Assembly: GCA_028565635.1 (NCBI GenBank)
Contig: JAOXYB010040351.1
Span: 1 to 13,115, forward strand
Direction: 5' to 3'
DNA length: 13,115 nucleotides
From: Phoronis ovalis
Lineage: Eukaryota; Phoronida; Phoronidae
A program made the translations under genes and the position numbers. Shown piece after piece: positions 1-12,628 of this stretch. Position 1 is the first letter of the stretch. Each line of letters opens with the position of its first letter. A model generated the notes under the pieces. It had not been told where the DNA came from. It ran no database searches and saw only the letters and a program-made list of their open reading frames with translations.

Positions 1-269
1 CTTGTACAGTGGTTTACCTTTCAAACAGAAACAACCAAAAAAGCCAGCGCCAAGGAGGAAAAAAGAAAAAATCATAAATTTAACAGGGCCAGACCACTCC
101 GCCACCACTGTGGTTATATCAATTGTGACCTTATGCCAAGTTCTGATTTGTGCCACCATGTGTGGGGTCATTAGATTCTTGTATATTAAAATAATACTGA
201 ATTATGAAACATAATGATAACCTTTATCACAAACATTTCAAGTTTTTATATCTATTTTCTGATTTACAG
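1..269 (+). other. SNRNP70 intron, 3' end
   Basis: This is intron sequence before the acceptor at 268-269. A 70-codon open frame from position 2 (Lys/Pro-rich near its start) is not part of U1-70K, whose preceding family sequence is the RNP2 half of the RRM. No upstream SNRNP70 exon is visible here. Confidence 0.75.
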
Positions 270-351
270 ATTCGTATGGTGTCTGACCAGAATACAGGCA
301 AACCACGTGGCTATGCTTTCATCGAGTTTGAACACGAACGAGATATGCACT
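270..351 (+). CDS. SNRNP70: SNRNP70 exon: second half of RRM with RNP1
   Basis: The exon opens after a pyrimidine-rich acceptor (TTTACAG, 263-269) in phase 0 with [17 protein letters not shown] and closes at GAT ATG CAC T before GTAAGT. It holds the RNP1 octapeptide RGYAFIEF, whose aromatic residues stack on U1 stem-loop I in the family. The last T is completed by the next exon to a Ser codon (TCT), as in human DMHSAYKHADG. Confidence 0.95.
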
Positions 352-3300
352 GTAAGTCAGAAAATATGTATTTCCCAGAGTATTTCTAAGTTTTCATTGC
401 ACTTGAAAATAGAAAACTTTAAATTATATCCCAACAGTTGATATAGTTACGACCGTGTCCTCCTCCAACAATATAATAGCCATTAGCTGCAAATAAACTC
501 CCCTTCTGTATTAGAATCTGTCTACTCTCTTGTAGTAAGGGGGTGTTACAAACTTGGAGATTAAAGTGAACAAAATGCCACTAAGATGATGAAAAAATAA
601 TTTCCCACAAGAATTATCAAAGTTACTAATTCCATTTTGAAGTTACAAATTGTTGGTCCTGGAAGCTGCCAGTTTAAAGGTTTACTACATATAAAGCAGA
701 GCTCTGATGACAGGTGTACTAACATGTGTGCATTTGTATGGACAAAAAAATTTAAAAGCATATTTTATTTATCAGGCAATGATTCCCAACTGAAATATAA
801 TACTTTGTTAAAGGTATAGTATAAGGGAAATTTTAAAGCAAATAAAAACATTTTTGTATTGTTAAGAGTGTACATAAGGGAGAAAAATTTATTTTTCCTA
901 TAAGATTACATGCTAACCTTGTTCACCTCTGATGTCATCAGCAATTTGCAATATGGGTTATAAAAGGTTTTAATAGTAGCTTCCAGTGCCACCAGTACAA
1001 TTGCCTATGACTTTAAAACAGACTGAATAATTTTCATAATTCTTGTTGGAAATTTTTTAAATGCACCTATTTTTATAAAATTATTATGTGACTCAAAAAC
1101 TTAGCAGGTCTTCTAGACTTTAAATGATTACACAGACATCATCCTGACTGTTAACTTCATTAACCTGAATAACAGGTTGAAAAAGGCTTTTATATGTATG
1201 AGACTTATTTATGTGCTGTTTTCTGTACTGAAAAACATACAGGTCATGTTGTTGCACATTATTATTGGCTATCAGAGAAGTTGTGGGAGTGTGGTCATGA
1301 ATTTAAAAACATCGCTAATGAGAAGAAAACATAGCTGAAAACCGCATCATAAGCTAATAATTGACAGAAAGGATGCTTCCTAATGCTGTTTTGTTTGTAC
1401 TAATTTAAAGAGTTGGCTGGTGGCAGCCTTGTACTATAAAAAAAGCTACATGCTTTTTGGGCTTATCAGATATATCATCCTGTCTTCCAGCCCAGGACTA
1501 AATATTTTCAGTCTTTCTAATTATTGCATCAGGCAAAATTTCACGAACTCACTTGTCATGGATAGTGTATGGGTTACTGAGTGCAGCTATAAAGTTTGTA
1601 ATAACTCACCCTTTATTTTCAGCTGTTCATCACATAATTTCTGTTTCATTAGGTTTTTAAGAAAATACCAAAAGTACAAACTGATGAAAAATACAACCTT
1701 GAAATTTTACCAATAATTTTGCAGGTGAAATCTTTAACCGCAGTGCCTCCTTGTAGTTCAAATGAAAGACATACATATTGTGGTTTAATCTCCTTTTATC
1801 ACCTTGTTTCTGCATTAATTCAGTTTGGGTATTAACAGACTGTATTATTTTTTGCCCACAGCTTTTCACCTATGCCTTGGACTTGTTTGACTTTGGCCGT
1901 GAGCATGATGTTTCATGCATTATGTTGCTTGAATACTGCAAACGGATTAGGTTTGTATGTGTGGTAAGACTGGGTACACACATACTTATAAGTTAGTCAG
2001 GTCAAACTCTTCTACTATTTTGTCAAACAGAAATAAATAGGGTAACATTTAGTGACGAAAATAATCTTAAATTCATCTCTTTGCATTTCCAGTTGTACAA
2101 ATGTTATTAAGGGAGACTGCATGTTTGGGAGATGTGCCCATGAAACATTGTTATAATAATTGAACCTACACTAAATGTTCCTTCATAAATTACTAGCACT
2201 ACACAATTAAAGCCAGCTATACACGATTGAAACAGGACTAGTTTCTTGAAAGCATGATCAAAACAGTCTTTGACGATACAGTAGATTCTAGTAGTAATTT
2301 AGGGATTAGTTAAACCAATTTTTTTTTCAAAAAAATAAATAAGCAGGTATATATAAAAAATTAAATGACATTTCTGTAACAAGAAAAACTGTAAATTATT
2401 AATTTAACTGTGATTTGAGTGCTTAATTAAACAAACACAACCTTTACCTTATATAGTTCATCTCCCCTGCCATCTATAAGATTACTTGATAATAAAATGA
2501 TTCACTGAAGCAGAAGATAAAATATCGAGCATTTGTTGTGTGCATGTGCAAAAAAATTAGCATTGTATTCCATTTCTGTTTAACAGATGTGTCGCTTAAT
2601 TCCAAAAATATTAAAAATGATCTTTGTTATTGCATGGATACTGTAGCACTAGATGACTGTTTGTCATTAACGATTTTGAAGAACAGAACAGTTTACAAAA
2701 AAAGTCCAGTTTTAATTGTTTCAAAATTCAATGACAACAAAATTTCAAGCGTTTCAAGTTACAGTTATGTTAGGTATTAAGAACCAGATATCTTTGATAT
2801 GATATCAAACAAAGTTTCTCCAAATATAAAAATGTGTACATGGATCGGATGGATCTCCACTAAGTACTTCTTGCTTATAAAACTGTTACATGGAAAGTTA
2901 TAAAAAAGTTGGAGACTCGTATGCTTAAGAAATTGTCTGGAAGTACATTCTAAATTCTTTAACATGGTGTTTGATAAATGTGTAGCAGGTAGTACCTAAT
3001 TTAGTATAGGCTGTTCGATCCATTACATATAAATACATTGAATCAGGTAAGCGGGTAAGTTTATGGAATGGAATCCGTGGAGACAGCCTGTGTTTAAGGA
3101 TTAGTGAAGGAAAGCTTTTATTGAATTGCCTTTGTAAACGTGTAAGTTGCAGGTTTTCTTGTCTAATTTTCATTTAAACTTTATACAAATAAATTTTGGT
3201 CACCAGGTAGGTATGCATTGGAGGAATGCCAGGCAGAAAACAACAGGACATCGACTAATATTGAATCACTAGATTTAACCCCATCTCTTCTGGGGAATTG

Positions 3301-5232
3301 ATATTATCTTGCAGACCAGACCAGCAGCCTCCAGAGTGGAGTATAGTAAGGCTCCCTCTTGGAGACTTTAGCTCACCTTGCAGCATTAAAACCCCTTGTG
3401 GGTTGATTAATTAAATGATCTTTTTAATCATTTGGCTCTTTGGGCCATCAGGTAAGATCAAGGCAGAAGAGGACAGTAGCAGGCAAGATCAAGGTTTTCA
3501 GGGACCTCTGTTTTATTACATTTTTAAAATAACATTAATATTTACTTGGTTCCAGAGCATTTTACATTAGGTGTGCCTTTTACTTGAAGTGAACCTAAAA
3601 GTTTCTGCTAAACAGTTAAACACACGTAAACTAGCACTTTTAACTGTGGTTATGTTTACATTTCTTTAATTTTCTGGTGTTATGGTAGGTATTTTCGTGC
3701 ACAGCTGATGTAAATTGTTTGGTAGCCTCAAATTTGATTTTAGGTAAGTTTGTAAGTTTTATTTTGCTGTCATACAGTGAATTTAATTTGTTTTTATTAA
3801 TTTCTGCATTACAGCTGCATACAAACATGCTGACGGTAAGAAAATTGATGGTCGTCGAGTACTGGTTGATGTGGAAAGAGCACGAACTGTTAAAGGCTGG
3901 AGACCACGTAGACTTGGTAAGCAGTCGTCCATTTCCATGAATAATATTCGTATTATCAATATGTGCACAAGTTGGCCAGAAATTGCAATTATTTACTGCG
4001 TGCTACGATATAATTGAAAGGTACCAGGAACATGGTTTTGTGTGCATAGTATGCAGTTTAATGCCAGTGACTTGTTTGTATTGTTGAGATGATTGTAAAA
4101 GTCATGTATGTTCTACCTTTTAGGCGGTGGTCTGGGAATGACTCGCAAAGGGGGACCTGATGTTAATAGTCGATTTTCTGGTAGGGATGATAAGTAAGTA
4201 ACCCTAGATTGATTATACCCTGCTGTGATAAACTTTTAGATACGGTGCATAACTTATACTGCTAGTGAAAATTTTTGAATTCAAGTAAAAGTGCACTGTA
4301 TGCACTACTATGGTATTTTGCATCTAATAATATTACAAAGAACAAAATGTGCAGAGCTGCATAAACACTTACAAAAGTAAGATAGGAGTTGTTAAGGATA
4401 TGTTGACATGATGTACATGTTCAGGTTTGATTTCAGTGAACAGAGGGCTGACAGTCGAGAGAGGGATGGATCCCCAGACAGAGATCGTGGCCGTCGTAGG
4501 AGAAGCCGTTCACGAGAAAGACGTAGGAGTCGTGAACGTGAACCACGTCCAGAAAGGCGGCGAAGATCAAGAAGTCGTGAGCGAAGACGCAGCCGAGATA
4601 AAGATGATGGTATGTCTTACAGATGAATTGTAATTTTCTTGTATTAGATTTGTAGCAAATGTGGTGAGTTGCAAGGATATTGCTAATGTACAATTTAGAA
4701 CTAATTTTCAAGTCGACATCAAGTCTTTATGCATGGAAATTAATTGGTTTATGTTAACCAACTTCAAATAATTCATTCCATGCTTTTGTTGAACTTGTCA
4801 GAATCCATTCAAAACACCAGTTCCTGATCTATAAAGTGTTACCTTTTTTCAGGTGAAGAAAAAGAAAAACGACGTAGCAGAAGTCGAGACCGCAAACGTA
4901 CTCGCCGCAGCAAGTCTCGAGATCGTAGCAAACGTAGTCGATCACGTGACCGTAAGAGGCGCCGTTCTCGCAGCAAAGACCGCACTCGTCGAGATCGTGC
5001 TGAACGTAATGAAGCTGAAGACTATGGGGAAGACAATGAGGATTTCATTAACAGACAAATAAAAGAAGAGCCTGCTGAGAAAGGACATTATGGGGGTGAA
5101 TTTCAGAACAATGGGGGCAATGACTCTGAGCAGGAAGGGGAGGAAATTCAGCCAAAAGTGGAGGACCCAGACAAATATAATGAATATGGAGGTCAAAGCA
5201 TAAATGAGTATGGCACTGAAGTGCAGGAGTAA
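270..5232 (+). CDS. SNRNP70: U1 small nuclear ribonucleoprotein 70 kDa (U1-70K), 3' part of gene, five exons
   Basis: U1-70K binds stem-loop I of U1 snRNA through its RRM and helps the U1 snRNP recognise 5' splice sites in the nucleus. Exons 270-351, 3815-3916, 4124-4193, 4425-4609 and 4853-5232 join in phase, total 819 bases and encode 272 residues plus TAA. The order matches human U1-70K: RNP1 motif RGYAFIEF, then [34 protein letters not shown], then Arg-Ser/Arg-Glu/Arg-Asp repeats. The C-terminus is acidic and less conserved, ending near NEYGTEVQE. The first coding exons (N-terminal segment and RNP2 half of the RRM, about 130 residues in human) lie before the window. All four introns are GT-AG. 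The gene converges on ROPN1L. The long first visible intron suggests regulated splicing. Identification is by remembered family sequence and is very secure. Confidence 0.96.
1862..1963 (+). other. Candidate cryptic exon inside SNRNP70 intron
   Basis: The segment has a strong acceptor (long T tract then TTTGCCCACAG, ends 1861) and donor GTG/GTAAGA at 1964. In the SNRNP70 frame it reads nine codons, then TGA at 1888-1890, so inclusion would truncate the protein. In phase 0 it is open and looks protein-like ([20 protein letters not shown]). A weaker donor at 1951 (AG/GTTTGT) gives an 89-base version that joins in phase to 2093. Confidence 0.3.
2093..2156 (+). other. Candidate terminal exon with Cys/His-rich frame
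   Basis: After acceptor TTTGCATTTCCAG (ends 2092) the frame TGT ACA AAT reads [17 protein letters not shown], then TAA at 2154-2156, with ATTAAA at 2206-2211. The C-x7-C-x4-C-x1-H spacing resembles but does not match CCCH zinc fingers, which have three residues before the His. It joins in phase to 1862-1950 but not to any SNRNP70 exon. It may be a fragment of another gene, a relic or chance. Confidence 0.25.
3384..3451 (+). other. Candidate stop-containing cassette (poison) exon of SNRNP70
   Basis: The segment has acceptor CTCACCTTGCAG (ends 3383) and consensus donor CAG/GTAAGA (3449-3457), giving 68 bases. Joined to the phase-1 exon ending at 351 it reads seven codons (SLKPLVG), then TGA at 3404-3406. 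All three frames contain stops, so it cannot be a coding exon. An upstream acceptor (ATCTTGCAG, ends 3314) would extend it to 3315 and meet TAG at 3344-3346. A 7-bp hairpin (AAATGAT/ATCATTT, 3413-3433) lies inside. An alternatively included stop-bearing exon is reported for vertebrate SNRNP70. Homology to it is not tested here. Confidence 0.4.
3815..3916 (+). CDS. SNRNP70: SNRNP70 exon: end of RRM
   Basis: Acceptor GCATTACAG ends at 3814. The exon encodes [20 protein letters not shown] and then [13 protein letters not shown], nearly identical to human. It ends in phase 1 before GTAAGC. An internal GGTAAG at 3835-3840 is a potential cryptic donor within coding sequence. Confidence 0.95.
4124..4193 (+). 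CDS. SNRNP70: SNRNP70 exon: glycine-rich linker after RRM
   Basis: The exon follows acceptor CTTTTAG and encodes [18 protein letters not shown] and then SGRDD (human [23 protein letters not shown]). It ends in phase 2 as GAT GAT AA before GTAAGT. Reading on through the donor meets TAA at once, which supports the splice. Confidence 0.93.
4425..4609 (+). CDS. SNRNP70: SNRNP70 exon: first RS/RE-rich segment, with tandem acceptors
   Basis: The exon encodes [18 protein letters not shown] followed by dense RS, RE and RR repeats, the mixed-charge low-complexity tail of U1-70K. A second AG at 4435-4436 is 12 bases downstream of the first (4423-4424) and also in phase, so the start could be 4425 (junction DDKFDFSEQ) or 4437 (junction DDNEQ). 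The donor is GATG before GTATGT. Which acceptor dominates cannot be told from sequence. The downstream one has the more uridine-rich tract. Confidence 0.92.
4853..5232 (+). CDS. SNRNP70: SNRNP70 last coding exon: second RS/RD segment and acidic tail
   Basis: After acceptor CCTTTTTTCAG the frame reads [20 protein letters not shown] and continues through Arg-Ser/Arg-Asp repeats to about codon 50. It then turns acidic ([12 protein letters not shown]) with a QIKEEPAE motif and ends at TAA 5230-5232. The Gly/Tyr/Asn-rich end ([15 protein letters not shown]) resembles the loosely conserved end of metazoan U1-70K. Codons use mixed CGN/AGA arginine, so the low-complexity tract is selected at protein level rather than being a DNA repeat. 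Confidence 0.94.
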
Positions 5233-6030
5233 TATGTTATTTGTCCGGTTTCTCTAAATTTTAATTAGCATTGATGGATCTTTTACTTATGCTCGTAACC
5301 TACAATATACAACGGTGAATATTGTGTACAACAACTATTTTTTTCAATCTTATGTTTTTGTAACATGTACAGATGCTTATGGATGTTTTCTTTCATACTT
5401 GCTGTAAGCAAAATGTTACTTTTATATCGCATTTTAAAAAGGAGGTTGATATAATTCAACTGACTTAAAGGTAACATAGTATGCTTTATATCAGGTAAGT
5501 TTTTAAAAAGTCTACCTTGGAAGGTGTTCGATTTGCTTCATAAGGATGCATCTGTGTTGTGTTATACGGTATAAATTTCATAATGATTACATTCAAAGAC
5601 TATAAATGGTGGAGTAGCATTAGTTTTTGAAAATTTTTGTATGCATTAATCAATGCAATACCTCAGTTGTGAAAGCTATGACGGTTGGTTAATTTCATTG
5701 TTTCTATGTGGATTTGTTATTTGCATAAAAAACTGAAGTAGGATGTGAAATTTGGGTAAGTAGGCTTCCTGTAACAGCTAAAGTAGGTACAGAATAGAAC
5801 ATAAAAGAAATGATGTGCTTTAGAGGCAATCATTTTATTAACTAAGCTAACAATGCAGTTTAAATGCAAATTTGGGGATTTTATGTCAGAAAATGGTTTA
5901 GGCCTATTTACATAGCCAGAGTTCCATTACTGGTTTCCTAAAGTTACATTAATATATTAATGTTGCATAGTTTTGATGAAAAATCCTATTATTACCAATT
6001 TTGAATAAATGGAATTTCAAGATGTTCACA
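5233..6030 (+). other. SNRNP70 3' untranslated region
   Basis: The region runs from the TAA to a poly(A) signal at 6004-6009. It has no long frame. It contains a perfect consensus 5' splice site CAGGTAAGT at 5492-5500 and an 18-base A+T palindrome (ACATTAATATATTAATGT) at 5946-5963. The extent is inferred from the first AATAAA downstream of the stop. Confidence 0.7.
6004..6009 (+). terminator. SNRNP70 poly(A) signal AATAAA
   Basis: This is a canonical AATAAA 772 bases after the stop, followed within 40 bases by a GT-rich stretch (GTGCTCGTGTGTTCTTGTGT, from 6032), the usual downstream element. Confidence 0.7.
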
Positions 6031-7980
6031 AGTGCTCGTGTGTTCTTGTGTTATTTGCAGTTTTCATATGGCCTAAGGATAGAATTGATTTTCCCATCCA
6101 CCTCAATGCAATAGTAACATATTGTCTTCTAGTACATTGACTAACTCTTCGCGGAAAATTTTGTTTGGTCACAAAGATAATCATGTCTCGTGCCTACTCC
6201 CGAATTTTCAGGCAGTCTTAACCAATTAACTCTTGTGTGAACTCTTAATAACAGACCATCTGGTGGAATTAGTGAGAAATACACAAGAAACTGGCAGACT
6301 TGCCATGCTTGGATATAATTTCATCAATTTCTCAAAAAATTACGTTTTCAAATTGTGATTTCTCTCAACTTTAATTATACTCATTTCCAAATAGAGTTGT
6401 GCCCATGGCTGCCCAGGGGCAGATAGCACTAGTAATAATTTTTCACACAAATGTTTGAAGTTAAGCCAGTCTTGGCAAATTCAAAAATACTTTCAACACA
6501 CTGAATTCTACAAGACATTTTATTTTCAACTTTGAATCTTCCAAAAATAACCTTAGGAACAATCTGTTACAATGTTGTGAAATTGTATGCGGATTGTTTT
6601 TTTCTTTGTTATCAGAGAATGTTAAACGTAACTTTAAATTAGAAACAGACTTATATACTGTACACTTGTATTTACATGGAAAATAACCTTAACAAGAGAC
6701 AACTACCACATTCACCTACAACAGTACATATTATATACTGCATAAATATGCAAGTATGATGTCGTGTTGTACAATGTACTTGCCTTTTTGCTTTGACATT
6801 TCTACAAGAATCACCTAGCACATTACTGATTGTGTTCCAATTGTTTGAATGTGAACTAATACAAAATACAGAAACATAATGTGTTAATATGAGTTGCATA
6901 CTAATGAATGCAAATAATATGTGAAGCCCTTTTGAGTATACAACATATGAAAATTCATAATTGAGGTAAGGGTAATGTTCCAAAACCCAACAGTTCTTCA
7001 TTTTTGTCTAAGCATCTACAAGGCAGATTAGGTGAAATTAGAATATAGTCAACTTTGACTGTTTAAATGTACATTTTTGGCTATCTAACAAGACCACATT
7101 TCCTGCAGTAATTATAAGGACTTGAGCAATGTACACATGACTTGAAATGAAATTGGGTCTAAATTGTCATCCCAGGCTTCTGCAAATGTCCTCGAGATTG
7201 GTAGGCAATCACTATGAACCGATGTGTTTGAACTTTATGTTCTCAAAACAACTAGACTAAGCATATGTTCATTGTTGACTTGCTGGTCATCACAAAAGAG
7301 TTGGCACGATAGCTTATGTAGTTTATGAGAGTTTGGGACAATCTGGAGTGAGGAAATTTCTTGGCTGCACAAACCCTTCTTGTTTATCTCTGTAAAGAAA
7401 ACAGAAATTCTGATTTACAAGCAGGTCTCTTGATAGATGTCGCTAGACACATTGTCAGATAGTATTAATGAATATTCAGAAGCTAAACCCATGCCAAGAT
7501 TCATGTGACAAACTTAATGTAGGAAGCTGATGAGGATGTGTCACTGGCCGGGGAACCTTTTTGATGAATTTTAGTATATTTCAGGGTATCTTTTAAGCTC
7601 CTGTGGTATATTTTGGGTATAGTTTTGAGGCCTAGTCAAGAACTCTTTTGGAAATGTATATTGGGACTTTTCAAGCAAAATAGTGAACCATATCTAATAA
7701 AATGAATAATGAATGCGCTGTACACTATTTATGACATCGGATGTTGATTCACTGACATGTCGACTGCTGGTGTTTTATGTTTTAGAATTTTTGGTATATT
7801 ATGGGGTTCATTTTGGAATTTTTAGTATATTTCTGGGTCCAAATTTCCACATTTTTGATATAGAGTTAGTCCAACAATTTTCCCTCAGTGGCACACTCGC
7901 ACCACAAAAGAGACCCACCGGGGACAACTGCAACCTGATATCTAAAATGAGCAACACTTGACATTTTTCTGCTAAAACAA
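6031..7980. other. Intergenic region between convergent SNRNP70 and ROPN1L
   Basis: No convincing exon is seen on either strand. The longest frame (109 codons, - strand, 6672-7001) has Cys/His/aromatic-rich, non-family sequence and no splice support. Similar A+T segments (AGTATATTTC/CTGGGT-like) near 7570 and 7825 look like diverged repeat copies. An AATAAA on + at 7696-7701 could end read-through SNRNP70 transcripts. A possible acceptor TTATTTGCAG ends at 6060. Confidence 0.6.
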
Positions 7981-7998
7981 TTTTTCAATGTAGTACAA

Positions 7999-8004
7999 TT
8001 TAAT
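7999..8004 (-). terminator. Candidate ROPN1L poly(A) signal ATTAAA
   Basis: ATTAAA, the commonest variant hexamer, lies about 140 bases after the ROPN1L stop on the - strand. No AATAAA occurs nearer. The transcript end near 7980 is inferred from this alone. Confidence 0.4.
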
Positions 8005-8142
8005 CTGCTGCAGAACAAAAACTCAGCTAGACATCATTTGCTAACGGTTTGCATTATTTTTCATCTCGGAGGTAACCAGCCATTGATGAAGATGTATTGA
8101 TGTTTGATTTGTCTGTAAGTCTAATATTTTTTTCTTTGAAAC

Positions 8143-12020
<3,878 letters not shown>

Positions 12021-12095
12021 CAAGTAGTACGCGCTTTTCTGTTTATTTCGACAAATATCAGCACACAATCAAAACTAAGGGCTCTCACAAGATGT
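12021..12095 (-). other. Predicted non-coding first exon of ROPN1L
   Basis: The region upstream of donor CTTG/GTAAGT has no in-frame start needed by the protein and lies just inside the X-box-like site at 12102-12116. The 5' limit is a guess, since transcription starts cannot be read from sequence. Confidence 0.4.
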
Positions 12096-12101
12096 TGGTT
12101 G

Positions 12102-12116
12102 GTTGTTCCTGGCAAC
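12102..12116 (-). promoter_or_regulatory. X-box-like site (RFX binding) upstream of ROPN1L
   Basis: GTTGTT-CCT-GGCAAC has one perfect RFX half site (GGCAAC) and one degenerate one (GTTGTT for GTTGCC). RFX factors drive ciliary genes through such sites close to the transcription start. The position fits the predicted ROPN1L first exon. Confidence 0.45.
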
Positions 12117-12119
12117 CTA

Positions 12120-12141
12120 TTGCGCGCCACTTTCCGCGCAA
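12120..12141. promoter_or_regulatory. CpG-rich inverted repeat TTGCGCG/CGCGCAA (E2F-like)
   Basis: Perfect 7-base arms around an 8-base spacer, with TTTCCGCGC resembling E2F sites (TTTSSCGC). It is one of the few CpG clusters in the window and lies 3 bases beyond the X-box-like site. Confidence 0.35.
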
Positions 12142-12628
12142 CAGGAAATGCGTTGTTTGAAAATACAGAATCAAGATCCGAAAAAAATAGAAATAAGTAA
12201 GAGTTTACTCACTAACCTATTTATTATTTAAAATGAATATAAGGTAATAATTAGTAAAATAAAAATTTAAAACGTATTACATTACTTAAAATAACTTTAT
12301 TTAATTATTTATGTTTATTATTTTCTGTTTTATGGCGTATTTTTGTGTCTTCTAAAATTTGAGCAGCTCCCAACTTTTCAAAGACTTTGAAAACCATTAT
12401 TTTGAGAGATATTATGATTTTATTGAGAAAATAATATTTTTTTGCTTCTATAGTTATTGTCCGTCATGACAGCACAGTTTTAAATTGTGGTTAATTAATA
12501 GTCTCATGAAAAGTATTATCCAGGAAATAACTACGTCATTCCCGCCAGATTTTAAAGAGATTGTCTGCTATACAAAATTTCTGGTTCCTTAACTTTTACA
12601 CGATTTAAGACGAATCTCTTGGTAGGAA
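12142..12628. other. Divergent intergenic promoter region
   Basis: This A+T-rich spacer lies between the ROPN1L 5' end (-) and the start codon at 12629 (+). No exon was seen. TACGTCA (CRE-like, 12532-12538) directly abuts TTCCCGCC (E2F-like, 12539-12546) about 85 bases before the ATG. A shared promoter is possible but not shown. Confidence 0.6.

Larger units (their letters stand above)
352..3814 (+). other. Long SNRNP70 intron with exon-like segments and strong 5' splice-site motifs
   Basis: This 3463-base intron splits the RRM codons between DMH and AYKHADG, while the other introns seen are 207-243 bases. Most of it is A+T-rich and without coding signal. It holds an exon-like segment at 1862-1963, a second at 2093-2156, a richer-G+C block at about 3190-3500 with two acceptors and a strong donor around stop codons, and six GTAAG donor motifs between 3044 and 3757. 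A 17-base odd palindrome (TTTGATATGATATCAAA) lies at 2793-2809. Intron status follows from phase-perfect joining of the exons on either side. Functions of internal elements are inferred. Confidence 0.85.

Noticed and set aside
86-112. Minus-strand match to a Pol III A box (TGGCGGAGTGG)
   Set aside because: No B box follows and no tRNA fold is possible. At most a SINE relic.
2-214. Open frame of 70 codons, Lys/Pro-rich, at the window start
   Set aside because: It does not match the U1-70K sequence expected before the exon at 270, and no splice sites fit. Probably intron.
4433-4711. Minus-strand 92-codon frame opposite the RS exon
   Set aside because: It is the antisense shadow of the Arg/Ser repeats in SNRNP70.
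4942-5196. Minus-strand 84-codon hydrophobic frame
   Set aside because: Antisense of Arg/Glu/Lys codons gives Leu/Phe/Ser. A shadow of the SNRNP70 last exon.
6672-7001. 109-codon minus-strand frame in the intergenic region
   Set aside because: No family resemblance, no splice or poly(A) context, and composition expected of A+T-rich non-coding DNA.
7112-7243. 43-codon minus-strand stretch with protein-like FAEAWDDNLDPISFQ
   Set aside because: Short, with stops on both sides and no fit to ROPN1L phase. Could be a transposon scrap but not supportable.
7713-7961. 82-codon plus-strand frame
   Set aside because: Phe/Val-rich translation of A+T-rich DNA without homology or exon signals.
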